A stretch of DNA of 64,000 nt from Sipunculus nudus (taxonomy: Eukaryota > Annelida > Sipuncula > Golfingiida > Sipunculidae): the NCBI GenBank assembly GCA_026874595.1, contig CM049308.1, positions 17,918,001 through 17,982,000 of the forward strand, given 5' to 3'. The notes beneath the pieces were generated by a model. It was not told the origin of the DNA. It worked only from the letters and a program-made list of their open reading frames with translations, and did no database searches. Every line of letters starts with the position of its first letter. Position 1 is the stretch's first letter. Positions 24,183 to 36,698 of this stretch are shown here, in pieces. The translations under genes were made by a program, and so were the position numbers.

Positions 24183-24492
24183 AATAAACCTGTTACATGT
24201 GTACTTTTTGTATTAACATTATTGGTTTACATGGATTTGTCTATAATCAGACTCTGTATAAGATGCATGTTCATCTCATGAAGTTGGCTTCTAAAATGCT
24301 ATTTTTACTGAATTTTGGTTTCATTGTGTATCGAGTAATTTAGAAATTAAAATACTATTTTTATGTTTTGATGCAGGGATTGTTGTTATTGTTACATTGA
24401 TCTAACAAAGTTCCTGCCAAATTATAAAACTGAAATCAGAAGCATTATATTATACATGTATATGGAAATGCTGTGCATTGTGGATAAATAAA
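24183..24492 (+). promoter_or_regulatory. Candidate polyadenylation signals of the NOXRED1-like gene
   Basis: AATAAA occurs at 24183-24188, only 20 bases after the stop codon, and again at 24487-24492. The first is unusually close to the stop; either could end the transcript. No transcript evidence is available here. Confidence 0.4.
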
Positions 24493-24499
24493 GATATAT

Positions 24500-25669
24500 A
24501 TTTACAGTAAAGCATGCTAGTTTCTCATGTTGATATTTTGATAAAACTTAATAAAAGACAAAAGGAAATACACAACTTAGGATCATGTTAATCATGGATA
24601 TAAAAAAGTGCCATATAAATCCAAGAGATAAGGATATGTTTTTGAACTAAAAAGTAAAAGTTAAAGGGGCAAAAAGAAATTTTGAGGGCCCAAGGACCCA
24701 ATGCTCACCTGTGAACATTTTCATCGACAAAACTCCAAAATACAAGGAGTTTTAAATTCATGTGCAAAAAGTGCCATGGAATTAAATAATGGTGAATGGA
24801 CACAATTTTTAGAAAAAATCCATAATGCCATTCGTGTGTATGAATGGACCATCACTCACATTACACCAAGGATATGGTCACATTTGTAATGGGCTCTTGT
24901 TTTTTCCATCATATCAATGTATGGAAAAACTTTCAAAATTTTCAAATTATCCTTTCTTGGGATACTTAATGGTTTGTAAACAAATGTCTGGAAATGTAAT
25001 ATAAATGCTATAATGAAGTTGTTTTTATTGAAACAAAAGATAAATTAAAAATTTTCAGTGAGACAGAAGCAAGGTAAAAACAAAGAAAAAGGATTTTTAG
25101 ATGTCATGAAATTTAACATTAGCCCACTAAAATGTGACTTGCTTTTAAAGAGTGCTTGAAACAATTTCCTATTAAAATTTTAATTTTAAAAATATTTAAG
25201 TAATATATTTAAATGGATGGAATGTTCATCAATACATATACCCTAAGAAAGAACCCTCTGTCAGGTTTAAAATGACATGTAGTTTATAGGTTATACTATG
25301 AGTTAAAACAACTTTTGGATTTTTTTAAAAACTAAAAGTCTGCATTCTGTGGCATGCAAACCTGTTATCTGTTTGCTTTCACTTATTAGGCCCTTATTCC
25401 CAGGTTCTTTCCTACTTAAGTAACTGAATATTTGTGAATATGCCTTGATGACGTTCCTAATCCAGATCATGTGCCGGAACCATACCAAAATCAAATCAAT
25501 TTGTCATGGTCCCATTCCCAAAATGCCCAGAAAATTTCATGACGGACTGACAGTGAAGTCGGCACTCGGGGGGAAAATCTGGCCCGCACTGGCTCCCTCA
25601 GCAACGACAAAGTTTGACAGATTGATTGAGTCGGTATGCAGTTAGATATTTAAGGCGAAAATAGAAGAT
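24500..25669. other. No gene recognised
   Basis: AT-rich intergenic sequence after the NOXRED1-like gene. Nothing beyond short open frames without coding character. Confidence 0.4.
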
Positions 25670-25689
25670 ACTAATAGAGTTGAACGTCG

Positions 25690-25835
25690 TAGTGAGAGAG
25701 GTGGAGGAAGCCGGAGAGAACCACCGACCCTAGACGTGCCCCTACGACCCATTTGTTATGGCTGCACCTGGGATCGAACCAGGGATGCCAGCGGATAATG
25801 CCAAACGTTTTACCGCTCAGCTGTCCAGGCCCCTG
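25690..25835 (-). repeat. tRNA-derived SINE
   Basis: On the minus strand the unit starts CAGGGGCCTGGACAGCTGAG, with a box A-like GCTGAGCGGTAAAACG and a perfect box B GGTTCGATCCC (25780-25770) in a good T-arm (CCTGGTTCGATCCCAGG). A non-tRNA tail follows to about 25690. This is the standard layout of a Pol III tRNA-derived SINE. Confidence 0.65.
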
Positions 25836-26370
25836 AAAATTTCATGAGATTCAGTTCATAAATGCTAGCTAGCTATCTTGTTTAAGCCTTAAAGTGGGAA
25901 GTGGTTTAAGTGTTAGAGAGGAAGGGTCCTTCTTATTTTGGGTTAATTACGCAACGATTGAGTGATGGACCAAATGCTCAAAATGGCACAATGTTCATAG
26001 GGCCAAAAACATATAAAACTTAAAAATGCATGCAGATAGAGTCCAAAATTTTATATTTTGTGGCGTCTTGGCCCAACATGCATGCACCCCTGTACGAGAA
26101 TTTGCCCATGCAGTCATTGCTGAGAAAAACAAACGGACAACGGACGGACGCCACCCGATGGCTATAACTTCTAGTTGAGATTGAAATTAATCTGATATAT
26201 TAAATGAAGCGATAACATGAAGAGTCCAGGAAATTTAATGGATCTAAAGAAAACCTGAATCAAAGACATTGTATGTGTATAAAGAAAATTGAAAGCAACA
26301 TAGAGTTAACTGTGGTCTTGTTTTTACTTAAGAAGAATTTCCATCAAATTAGAGCCATTAGGCCAAAAAA

Positions 26371-26635
26371 GGTATGGTTCTCAGGCACTTTTTCTCAGAA
26401 ATCAGTGCGGGGAGGCGATATTTTATTTTTAACCTTTATTGAATGTTTCGATAAAAATGTCATATGATCAGGGAAAAGCATAAAAATAACAGCATTTTGT
26501 TTACTAAACAGAAAGCACTTCATAACAAAGGTGACCTTATCAAAATTATATTATTTTATCTTCTTGAAATATAAAAATCAAAATTTTTGATGCGGGGGCT
26601 AAAATTGTCGCGGGCGGTGCCTGAGAAACATATCC
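26371..26635. mobile_element. MITE with GGTATGGTTCTCAGGCAC ends
   Basis: Inverted ends GGTATGGTTCTCAGGCAC (26371-26388) and GTGCCTGAGAAACATATCC (26617-26635) bound 265 bases of non-coding AT-rich DNA. A related, less complete copy begins near 28483. Confidence 0.65.
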
Positions 26636-26990
26636 TTTATTTTTAAATTTTTTTTTTTGCCTTATGCCCCTTAATTTGACATAAGAGAGACTATCGAGAT
26701 GTCAGGCTGCCATGCACAGTAAGTCTCCATGAGGATGCAAATATTGCGTCAATCTTTAAAAAATAAACCAAACCATTTGTTAAATATATGCTTGTGTACT
26801 TTCTAAAAAGATCAAACATGTTTGAGACATATTCCCTTGTAACTCCGCATATTGGTAAAATCCCTGTGCATATTTGTTGAATTTCTAACCGCATGAATAC
26901 AAGAATGTCTCGCACAGGTTACTGGACAAACATGTACGCGACACATAAAACAGTGAAGGATCCAGTTATTCGTAATTAGGCCAAAATAAA

Positions 26991-28487
26991 ACAAATGGGC
27001 CATGACGCTCAGCTAATTTTGACTTGGTGCTCATTTTTTATTAATGTTATATATTGTCTGTGAGAATAGCCTATGGCTAAAGTTACAGTGTTGAAAAATG
27101 GACAGAAAATAAAAAATTCAGGATTCATAGGAGACCTGAATTTCACAATAGAGGGTTCCAAGGAAAATGGATACAATTTGTACCCTGTCTGGGTGCTCAA
27201 AATCATGTTTCTGGTCCATAGCTGGCAGAATATAGGTCACCATGATCCAATTTCAGATTTCCAAGCAGAATTGCCAAAGATTTCCCTGAATGTCATGTTA
27301 GAAGAGTTTATGGCTAATGGATACAATTTGTGCCTTATCTAAGTGCTCAAAACCATTTTTCAGCCCATAGGTCACACAATATAGGTCACCATGACCTAAT
27401 TTCAGGTTTCCAAGGACACTTGACTAGGACCTCCCTGGATTTTATGTTCAAAGATTCTAGGCCTAATGGATACAATTTGTGCTCTGTCTGACTGTCTGGG
27501 TGCTTGTATGACATCTTTCTGATAGGTTGCAAAATATAGGTCATGATGACCTAATTTCATTTTTCCAAGGACATTGGTCAAGGATGTCTCAGAATATTAC
27601 ATAAGAAGATTCGAGGCCTCACAGATAAAATGTGTGCCCTGACTGTCTGGGTGCTTATATGACTTCTTTTCCTAAAGGTCGAAAATATAGGTCATGGTGA
27701 CCTAATTTCAGTTTTCCACAGGCATTTGCCAAGGACGTCTCAGAATGCCTTAGAATGTTACACTAACAAATACAATTTGTGCCTTGACTGACTTTCTGGG
27801 TGCATAAAACTTGTTTTCGGCATGTAGGTCACAAAATGTAATCCACCATGACTTAATTACAGGTTACCAAGGAGATTTGCCTAGAGCCTCCCAGAAAATT
27901 TTGTAAGAAGATTCTAGGCCTAACCGATATGATTTGTCACAATCTGACATTAAGGGTGTTCATACATCTTTTTCCTATCAGTCGCAAACTATAGGTCACA
28001 GTGACCTAATTTCAAGTTTCCAAGGACATTTGCCTAGGACCGTCGAGGATTCTAGGCCTAATGGATACTATTTGTGTCCCATCTGACTGTCTAGGTGCTC
28101 AAATCATGTTTTCAGCCAATAGGTCACAAAATATAGGTCAACATGACCTAATTTCAGGTTTCCAAGGAGATTTGCTTAGAAACTCCAAGGATATTGAGTT
28201 AGAAGATTCTAGGCCTCACAGATACGATTTGTCCCCATCTGACATTCAGGGTGCTCATATGACATTTTTTCCCTATAGGTATTGCGCAGAATACAGGTCA
28301 CAGTGACCTAGTTTCAGGTTTCCAAGGACATTTGCCTAGGACCTCCAAAAATGTCAGGTTAGAGGTTTCTAGGTCTAATGGATACAATTTGTGCCCCATC
28401 TGACTGTCTGGGTGCTCAAAATCAGTATAAGTTACGATTTGTGCCCTGTAAACGGACGCCGGACAAAGGGTGATTGCCATGGTAAAA
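26991..28487 (+). mobile_element. Modular element with ERE-type modules
   Basis: A diverged 5' motif (ATGGGCCATGACGCTCAGCT, 26995-27014) starts the copy. The interior is about eight tandem modules of 130-170 bases, each centred on AGGTCA-N3-TGACCT followed by AATTTCAGGTTTCCAAGGA. The copy ends in an abbreviated GGAC tract (AACGGACGCCGGACAAAGGG, 28450-28469) without the usual hairpin. Confidence 0.7.
27383..28309. promoter_or_regulatory. Array of six perfect AGGTCA-N3-TGACCT palindromes
   Basis: Exact matches to the estrogen-response-element consensus occur at 27383-27397, 27538-27552, 27689-27703, 27993-28007, 28135-28149 and 28295-28309, one per module. Decayed versions lie at 27234 and about 27842. 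Whether any receptor binds them is unknown. Confidence 0.7.
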
Positions 28488-28749
28488 AAAGCTATGATTC
28501 TCAGGCACTTTTATTCAAAAATCAATGCGGCCGGGCGATTTTTTTGTGTATGTTTCGATAAAAATGTCAAATGAAAAGGGGAAAATATGATAATAACAGA
28601 TTTATATTGCTAAACAAGAAAAAGAACTACATAACAAAGGAAATTGTTTGATTTTATCTTCTTGAAAGAAATGTCCGAGCGGCTGCAGCTCAAAATTGGT
28701 CAGTTTCTATTGAAAATCAAAATAAAATGTTTGTCGGTTAACCCGCTAA

Positions 28750-29787
28750 TGTCCAAGTAACAGACACGATATTCCGCACAACTCTAGTGTAATCAATACC
28801 AAATAAAACCCGCTTGTTTCGAACCTCGGATGTGTCGAAGTTTTCTGAGGGTCCCGTCGACTTCGACACAAAATATAAATTCTTAATGTCGGTTTGGCTT
28901 AAAATAAATTAATCGCCCGGAGGACCTGTAGGGGATTTGGAACAGAACTGTGTACTCGCCCATACATTTTTTTATTCGCCTCGGGCGAGTGAATGGGTGA
29001 GCGTTAGTGTCGAGTCCCGGTATGAATTATTTACCAATGGCAGCTTTAAGGATCTTTAAATATTGCATATTGCACTGTTTCAGGATATCTGTTTGTTAAT
29101 AGGATGTGATGTCATTTACCAAATACATAAATTGATAATGTGACTTTATGTATGTATAAGCTCCAGTTGTTGTTTTTATTTATGTTGACCAGTTTTCTGT
29201 GCGTCGAAATGGTAGGCTATGTTCCAAATTTTTCTTGTAATGGTATACAGATTAAAGCTGTTTGTATCACATTTATGCTAGATTTCGGCTGAAATGGCAT
29301 TATCTGTTTCATTTTATGACTTCGATAATTGTCCCCCAACCAAGCAACAATCATGCACAAATTTGCAGAAATTGAATGTAAAACCTTCGGTTCATCTGTT
29401 GAGAATAACAAGCAATCTTTATAATTTGCAGAAATCATAAATATTAGAGATATGATTTTGAAACTTAATATGCAAATAGGTTATTGTAAACACTGTGTAA
29501 ACTATCACTCGGGTCACTGAGACCTATATTATTACTTTTATTAGTGTCAGATTCAGCGGAGGGTCAAGACCCATATATTGCAATTTGGTTCAGTTTATTG
29601 GTCAAATAAAATACTGGAAATCTGCCAAACTACGAGAACAAAAAAAAAGTCAAAATTTGTTTCAGTTCTTGGTGTTGTGCATGTGAACAAAACGGAGTGG
29701 AGTCCCTTTGTTGATGATTTGTATTATTAACATGCAGATGTAATGATTTATTTGAAGAGAGCAAATATATACTATAGGATAATATAA
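28750..29787. other. No gene recognised
   Basis: Unassigned sequence between repeats; short GC-richer piece at 28750-29010. No supported exon. Confidence 0.35.
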
Positions 29788-32211
29788 ACAAGTGACCCAT
29801 GGGTCATGACGCTCAGCTGCCAAGCATGACCTGCGACATCATGGGCTGCAATTCACAACTTATAGTAAAATTGTTGCAGAACCTCTATGCCAATTTTGTT
29901 TAAACTTTCTACATTGCCATAAATTCTTATCATATATATCTGGTTAAAGCATAGTGAATGATGGTCTGAGGCAAAATGTATGGTTGTTGAGCTATCAGGA
30001 ACTAATCCCACAGTTTGCTCGATACCTGTCAGTCTCAAAAGGAATACCACACAGGCCACATATAAGATCAAAATATAGCAAAAGATCAAGGAAATCCATG
30101 CAAGAATTATTGTGAAACGGGTGCTTCCATATTAATTTTTATTCAATACAAGCCAACTGTACTGAGCTTTCATAAATGATGGTCATATTTATTAAGAAAT
30201 CTTTGACCCAATGCAAGATTTCATTAATATACATCCCACTACATTCACTTTAATAGTTCTTGAGATAATATGTTCTAAAGGAATTTAAAGATGGCGTCCT
30301 GGTGGCCATATTAGATTTCTGACAGGTCGGAAATTGAACAACAAACATCCTCTAAAAGGGACCAAACATCATAAAAAATCACAGAAAATGTCCTGGCAAA
30401 AGGATTTCTAAAATGGCTACCTGGCAGACATAATGGTTTTCTGACAAGTCACACATCCTCCAATAAGACACTAAACTTGTAGCAATTGCTTCAAAGAATG
30501 TAACAGTTATGAATGTCCAAAACAATTCAAAAGGCATGATCAGGTTGGAGAGCTCTCATATCAGATTTATGAACATGCAAATGTAAAAAGTGCAAGTCCA
30601 ATTTGTTTTAATTATCAGCTTGCTATTCAATGGGGTCAGCAGGGTAGGTAAACTGCAAAACCTAAAAGAAAAGAAATGCAGAAAGCATCACTAAGAGTCT
30701 TGTAATCAAATAAAGCCATCCTAAATCCAGGTACAGACCCACATATTATCAGAACAAACACTTGCTGGTATATCTGATGATTTGTATAATAATATTCAGA
30801 TATCTAGAAAACTAAGTTTATTGCTATGATTCCATGATATAAACTGCAAAATGTTCCCATCATTTTATAAATCAGTAGCTAAACTTAACACTTAACTCTC
30901 ATAGTCTTAATGCCTGGCCAAAGCATTCCGGCAACAGTGTTTTTGTTATGCACTAATGATTTAACCTTATCACTCCATGAGCTGATACAAAAGGGAGTCA
31001 TATATCACAAGTGTCACTGACAATTATGGGCACATAGTGAGATGTACCAGTTGTGAGTGCCATATGGTTATATATACAAGAAAACAAGATAAATAGAGAT
31101 GGTCTACAAAAAAAGTTATTGTGAACATCCCTGACCTATGACCTTGGCCTTTTGCCCACATATCAACTGGATTCTTTCTAAATGATGGGAAACTACTAAC
31201 CACTTACATCTGGCCGGGTGTAATTACTTGGCAACCAATGAGTGAATAACTTAGACCTGCAACCTTTAACCTCCTGACCAGCTGACCTCAAAATCAATTA
31301 GTTATTTCTTCATGCTAAAAGACCCATAAATATGAAGTTTGAATCAAATTCAGTGATGCATAGATGTGGCATATGTGAAAGACTGAAGGTTTGGGTTGAA
31401 CAGTTTCACTTGAAATATGTTCACAAGCATTTAGAACAATATTGTGACCTTGACCTTTGACCTTTTGAACTCAACATCAATAGGCTTCTTCTCCTATTGG
31501 TAGGTAAGCCATATATGACAGATGGAAAGTATAGATTGAAAAGTTTGCTGAAAATGACTCCACGCAAGAAGAGGGTGCTGTGAACTTGACCTTTGACCTC
31601 AAAATCAACAGGTCTTTTCCCCTGTTGGCAGAGAAGCGATATCAGTGCTGAAAGGTTTGGAATGAAAGGTCTAGCTTGAAATGTGTCCACAACCTTTTCA
31701 AAGAAGTGGATCCTGTGACCCTGACCTTTGACCTTGTGACCTCAACATCTATAGGATTCTTCTCCCACTTAGTAGGTGAGCTATATGTGAAAGATCAAAG
31801 AATTGGGATGAAAGGTTTGGCTTAAAATGCATCCTGAGGCTTTTCAAAGAAGTTTGTTCTGTGATCTTGACCTTTGACCTTGTGACCTCAAAATAATTAT
31901 GGTTCTTCCCCTGTTGGTAGGTGAGCTGTATGTGAAAGATGGAAGGTTTGGGATGAAAATTTTGGCTAAAAGAATTATTTCTGAGGGGTGCAAACACACC
32001 CCATAACTTCGAGAATATAGGTCGCAGTGACCTAATTTCAGGTTTGCAAGGAGATCTTTTTAGAACCTCTAAGACTGCATAGGGTTTATGGCCCTAGCCC
32101 CTATAGTTACGATTTGTGCCCTGCGGCCGGCCGGACGGACAGACGGAAGGACGCCGGACAAAGACCCATCGCTATAGCCCAGCATGACTGAAAGTCAGCT
32201 GAGCTAAAAAA
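29788..32211 (+). mobile_element. Modular hairpin-ended element with DR1-type modules (copy C)
   Basis: The 5' motif is at 29788-29819 (GTGACCCATGGGTCATGACG, then CTCAGCTG). The interior has tandem modules including four of about 140 bases with TGACCTTTGACCT, and two blocks around 30290 and 30412 with ATGGC(G/T) ... TTTCTGACA. One ERE-like site is at 32019-32033. The end is a GGACGGACAGACGG tract and the hairpin 32175-32206. Confidence 0.72.
31451..31880. promoter_or_regulatory. Array of four perfect DR1 nuclear-receptor half-site pairs
   Basis: TGACCTTTGACCT (AGGTCAAAGGTCA on the other strand) occurs at 31451-31463, 31587-31599, 31722-31734 and 31868-31880, about 135-146 bases apart. A one-mismatch copy is at 31132. 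This is the consensus used by RXR heterodimers and HNF4. Use in vivo is unknown. Confidence 0.65.
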
Positions 32212-33002
32212 TATGACTGTGTTTATTCACTTGGTATTGGGAATATTTGCGAAAAAAAGAGTAGCGACTCCATATCAGATATGTGTGTGCGTAGTCTTGA
32301 TAACTGAAAAGTGGTATCACTTACATTACTGCCATTTGGTTGCAAGGACTATACCTGTTTCAACAAACGGCTTTTTAAAAACCATAAATTTCATTACGGG
32401 AATGAAAGTTTCATTTTGTTGAAAACGAATTTAACATGTATGTTTATTATATTCTTAAAGCAGAAATGAAATATTTACCAGAATATAAGGGTGGGGTAGG
32501 AGGGGGCTAGCTGCATCAGGATGTGGCCATGCATAACGGAGCACATACACGGGTCAAAGTATGTAATGTGGCGACATCTCGTGGACTAGTTAGCAGTTTT
32601 TATGGTACCGTAGATGGGATTTTATTTAACAAGTATTTATCTGAAGGGATAGCAACTGGAGCGCATATTTTCAGGAAATTTGTTCGACGGTGATATGCTA
32701 TTGTCTTAAATAACAATGAAAATAATTCCTGAAAGAAGTATATCGGTAAGCTATAATAAATACCTCCTATGAGTTTTTATCTGACGCGCAAACGAAGCAG
32801 TGGAGCAGTCTCTCTTATTTTTTGCTAAAACCTGACCTAGTTGGAGAAATGGGGCCCACAATAAAAACCAGAACACCGCGCGGCCCGAACATAAAGAGCA
32901 TTACGACCTGCGGTGATAAATACGAGACACTTTTACGAGCGCAATTCAGTAATATTATATTTCAGAAATATTTTGGTTAGAAGAGAATCCTTCCACAGGG
33001 AA
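32212..33002. other. No gene recognised
   Basis: Unique-looking sequence between two element copies; open frames are short and without family resemblance. Confidence 0.35.
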
Positions 33003-35393
33003 AACAAGGGACCTATGGGTCACGACGCTCAGCTGTTATATATGATAAAAAAATATTATTTAGAAATGAGGCACATGCTGGTTTTGTGTGGTAATAAATA
33101 TAAGCTGTATTATGAGTTGTTGTTGTTTAGCTTATGTATGATTTTGATAGTTCCTTTGGAGACAGGGAAGAGGATTGATTTCATTTATTTTATTAACAAA
33201 TGGAGTACTATTGTCACACAGATTTTGACTTGGCCATATAACTTATAAGCAGAACATATAATATAAGAGTTCAACTATTTATTAAAAAAATTACAAATAT
33301 TGTCCCAAATATAATTTTTATTAAAAATAATAAGAGAATCATATGATTTTTTAAAATGAAATATAACTGAAATGATTATTAAAAATAATATTAAAGAATA
33401 TATTCATGAATGCATTCATGAATAAATTTTGAAAGTATTTGCACAGGTATTCATATACTTTCATTTTTACCTGAATTCCCATTCTTTATGCAAGAAATTT
33501 TATAATGGAGTACATAATCATATTCGTATTTAAATACAATTACAAAGTATTCGCACCATGTCTGGTATTTATTCAGTTTTCACCAAACAATGATGTTGAG
33601 AATCCAGAATATACAAAATTCACACAGTTAAATAATGATCATAAGTACCTGGTTTTATGGCTTTTATTTATATTAAAAAATAACTAAAAAAAATCATTTT
33701 GGACTAATTTCACATCAATGTACACACTAGACACAGTAGGAATCTAGATTAATATTATCAACTGCATCTTTGTCTATCATTAATTTCCTTCATATGATCC
33801 CTAATGATTAGTAATGAATAATATGATTTACTTCTTTATCATTAAAATTGAACTTAAAAATGCCATAGGTGACTGCATGGTGTTATTTGGAATACGTGAC
33901 ATTCTACCCATCCATACAAGATTCTTATATCATCAGTAACTGCAAGTTAATTTCCTGTTATTATAAACTAACCAATTCCTTTTCTCTTTTTCTTTAATTT
34001 GTTATTAAAAACCAATAAAAATTTATTGATTTATTGTTTATTGTTATGTTGTTGGTTAAAACTACTAGATGAGTTGGGTTGGACACCTGGAGCAACAGTG
34101 GCTGGCCATAAGCTGCCTGGATTCCGCGTATGCCTCGCCTCAAGCATGCATAAAACAGGTGACTCAAGAGGGGATGGAGAGAGTCAAGGTCTGACATGGT
34201 CTCATAAAAACATTAATAAAAGCTACAATTTTTGGCCAATTTCTTTCAGCTTTCTAAACTAAAAAGCTGAAATCCTTATGTGTGCATGATATGAAAATTA
34301 TATCAACAGTGCTCACGGGAATCAAACGTGCCATGGTCACAGTTGGGCAAAATTTAAGGTACTAAATTTTATATTTATACTAATAACTTATAAAATTTGA
34401 AAATTCAGAACTAATTTTGTATATTCAACTAAATCTTGATTAAATAATGTTACATCCCTGACTAAAAAATTTCTAGCTTCAGCAATGCCCTTGTTAAGGG
34501 AGTAAATATATTTCTTGATTTTTTACAAAGTGCATTATGTTTGGGCCCATAACTTAAAACAATTACGCAATACTGACATCATTCTGGCATGTGCATAGAG
34601 ATTGAAAAATATAAAGCTGAAGCTGGGGAGCTGAGCTCTTGCAAACTGCATAACACTAGCTTGATGTAAACAATATGTTACATGGTGCTTGAAAACTTGA
34701 ATAAAATCTACAGTTTTTGATCAACTGGTTTCAAATTTTTGGTGTTAACAGTTGAAATGCTAACAAAAACATGTGAAAATTAAATCCACAGTACTTACAG
34801 GAAAAAAACGTGCCATGATCAAATTTGGACAGATTTAAGGTACCAATTTTTTATTTTTATTAATATTTTAAAAAATTTAAAAGATTTTCATCTAATTTTG
34901 GGTATACAATTTAATTTTAATTAATTAAAGTTATATTACTGGAAAAAAGGTCCATAGCTTTAACATTTTTTGTGTTAAGTGATCAAATATCTTTCCTGAA
35001 TTTTTACAAAATGCATTATGTTTGGGCCCGTAACTTTTTTAAATTGAATAATACAGACATAATTTCTGGCATGTACATAGGAACTATATAGAGAAATATT
35101 TATGGTAAATATGAGGAAAAACAGATGAGTGGTTTTGATATTAGGCAGTCCTGAAGTGTGAAAATAGGTTTTTAATAAAAAATTGAGGTTTTTCCTTAAT
35201 TTCTCAAAGGAACGAAGTTGCAAAGACCCAGTTTTCGGCTTGGTAGGAGATCTTGGGGACATCTAACATTATGCCGAATTTTGGATACCTAGGTCTTACG
35301 GTTTCAAAACGTGCCACATCTACGGACGGACTGACGGACGGACAATGGACCACGACTATAGCTCAGATGACTTATAGTCAGCTGAGCTAAAAA
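33003..35393 (+). mobile_element. Modular hairpin-ended element, full length (copy D)
   Basis: The 5' motif is at 33003-33035 and the 3' hairpin at 35359-35389. Over most of its length it is nearly identical to copy E (56813-59443), including short open frames near 33505 and 57313. Relative to E it lacks about 200 bases near 34600, within the first of the two tandem modules. Confidence 0.82.
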
Positions 35394-36025
35394 GCAGTCA
35401 TTTTATTTATGCGAATATTAAAAATAAACTAGTATTTTCACTCCAGTATATACTAAACTACCTGAGGGGCCTGAGATTGTTTTGTAAATCCAGGTGGAAC
35501 AGTGAACTTATTCCGTTTTCGTCGTAAATTGAAATCACAAGTTAGTATTTGAATCCCACATTCAGTAAATCAATTTTTGTTTCATGACCTTCTTTGCTCC
35601 TTTTCTCCGCAACTTTTGACAGTTTTTTTTCACATTAAAAAGGCTATAAAGTTCGCATATAAAAAATGTAAGAGAACTTGTTTAAATATGAAAAGAAGAG
35701 CTAGGATGTATTATTTTATCATAACACATTAAGCAGTGTTAATTCTTTCTAACTTTGTATAACCTATAACAAATTTGGAATCATTTTATAAAGATGGTTG
35801 TTTTTTATATCTATCGTTTGCAAAAAAAACTGCATTAAATATATTAAGTTTTTTTAAGTGTGAACAAGACTGAGTTTAGTAAAACGGAGGAAGGGGTGGT
35901 GAATGAGATTAAGCCGTGAATGATTGGCTACTTACCAAACTGGTCGATACTGATTATCTGAAAAGGATATGTAAATTTCAATACTGCAATAATGTGATTA
36001 ACGCTTAGATCTGGATGTAGTGGTT
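35394..36025. other. No gene recognised
   Basis: Downstream flank of the H1 gene; AT-rich without visible features. Confidence 0.4.
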
Positions 36026-36041
36026 GGCCCTGAAAAGGGCC
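36026..36041 (-). terminator. Histone mRNA 3' stem-loop
   Basis: On the minus strand the sequence GGCCCTTTTCAGGGCC begins 40 bases after the H1 stop codon. It has the canonical 6-bp stem and 4-base loop bound by SLBP and used for U7-dependent 3' processing of replication-dependent histone mRNAs. A purine-rich downstream element is not obvious. Confidence 0.95.
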
Positions 36042-36080
36042 TTTGGGCTGGAGATGTACATATTATAACATCTCGACAGC

Positions 36081-36626
36081 TTACTTCTTGGCGGCTTTCT
36101 TGGCTGCGGGTTTCTTGGCTTTCTTGGCAGCTGGCTTCTTGGCTGCGGGCTTCTTTGCTGGCTTCTTGGGTTTGGCAGCCTTCTTGGGGGACTTGGCCTT
36201 CTTGGCAGCTGGTTTCTTGGCCTTTTTGGGAGATTTCTTGGCAGCTGGTTTCTTAACCTTCTTAGCAGCTGGCTTCTTGGCGGCCGTCTTGGGGCGGCCT
36301 GGCTTCTTAGCCTCCTTGGGTTTTTCAGCCTTAGCAGCCTGGCTCAGACGGAAGGAGCCGGCAGCACCAGTTCCTTTGACCTGAACCAGCTTACCATCAG
36401 CAACAGCCTTCTTCAGGAAGCGGCGGATGAATGGAGCCAGCTTGGCGGCGTCCGCCTTGTAGTTGGCAGCTATGTATTTCTTGATGGCGGCCAGAGATGA
36501 ACCTTTGCGTTCCTTCAAAGATTTGATGGCAGCAACCACCATGGTTGCGACTGGTGGGTGGCTTGGTGCAACCTTAGGCTTGGCTGGCTTCTTAGCCTTG
36601 GCTGGGGCAGCAGCGGCGTCAGACAT
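36081..36626 (-). CDS. H1: Histone H1 (linker histone), replication-dependent type
   Basis: Intronless gene for a 181-residue linker histone. It has a short Ala/Lys/Pro N-terminal tail and a winged-helix globular domain at about residues 22-96, opening [20 protein letters not shown] and ending near [12 protein letters not shown] long C-terminal tail follows, made almost only of Lys, Ala and Pro with SPKK-type phosphorylation motifs. The sequence is of the molluscan H1 type. The start is the ATG at 36626 (MSDAAAAP); an upstream in-frame ATG at 36653 would add nine residues (MSIVTTRRN) atypical of H1. A TATA box and AAACACA box upstream and a perfect histone stem-loop downstream show a cell-cycle-regulated, non-polyadenylated mRNA. 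No core histone gene lies in the window, so this copy is not in a visible histone cluster. Confidence 0.97.
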   Translation of the reverse strand: MSDAAAAPAKAKKPAKPKVAPSHPPVATMVVAAIKSLKERKGSSLAAIKKYIAANYKADAAKLAPFIRRFLKKAVADGKLVQVKGTGAAGSFRLSQAAKAEKPKEAKKPGRPKTAAKKPAAKKVKKPAAKKSPKKAKKPAAKKAKSPKKAAKPKKPAKKPAAKKPAAKKAKKPAAKKAAKK

Positions 36627-36698
36627 ATTTCTTCTAGTAGTAACGATACTCACAACTGGTGAACAGAGCAGTGAATGGTCTCGCCAGGGGGAACCCGG

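Noticed and set aside
33505-33687. Short frame MEYIIIFVFKYN repeated at 57313
   Set aside because: The similarity reflects duplication of the whole non-coding element; there is no family match and the third copy near 54100 is not open.
36043-36384. Plus-strand Ala/Gly/Leu-rich and Trp/Ser-rich frames over the histone H1 gene
   Set aside because: They are shadows of the Lys/Ala-rich H1 tail on the opposite strand.
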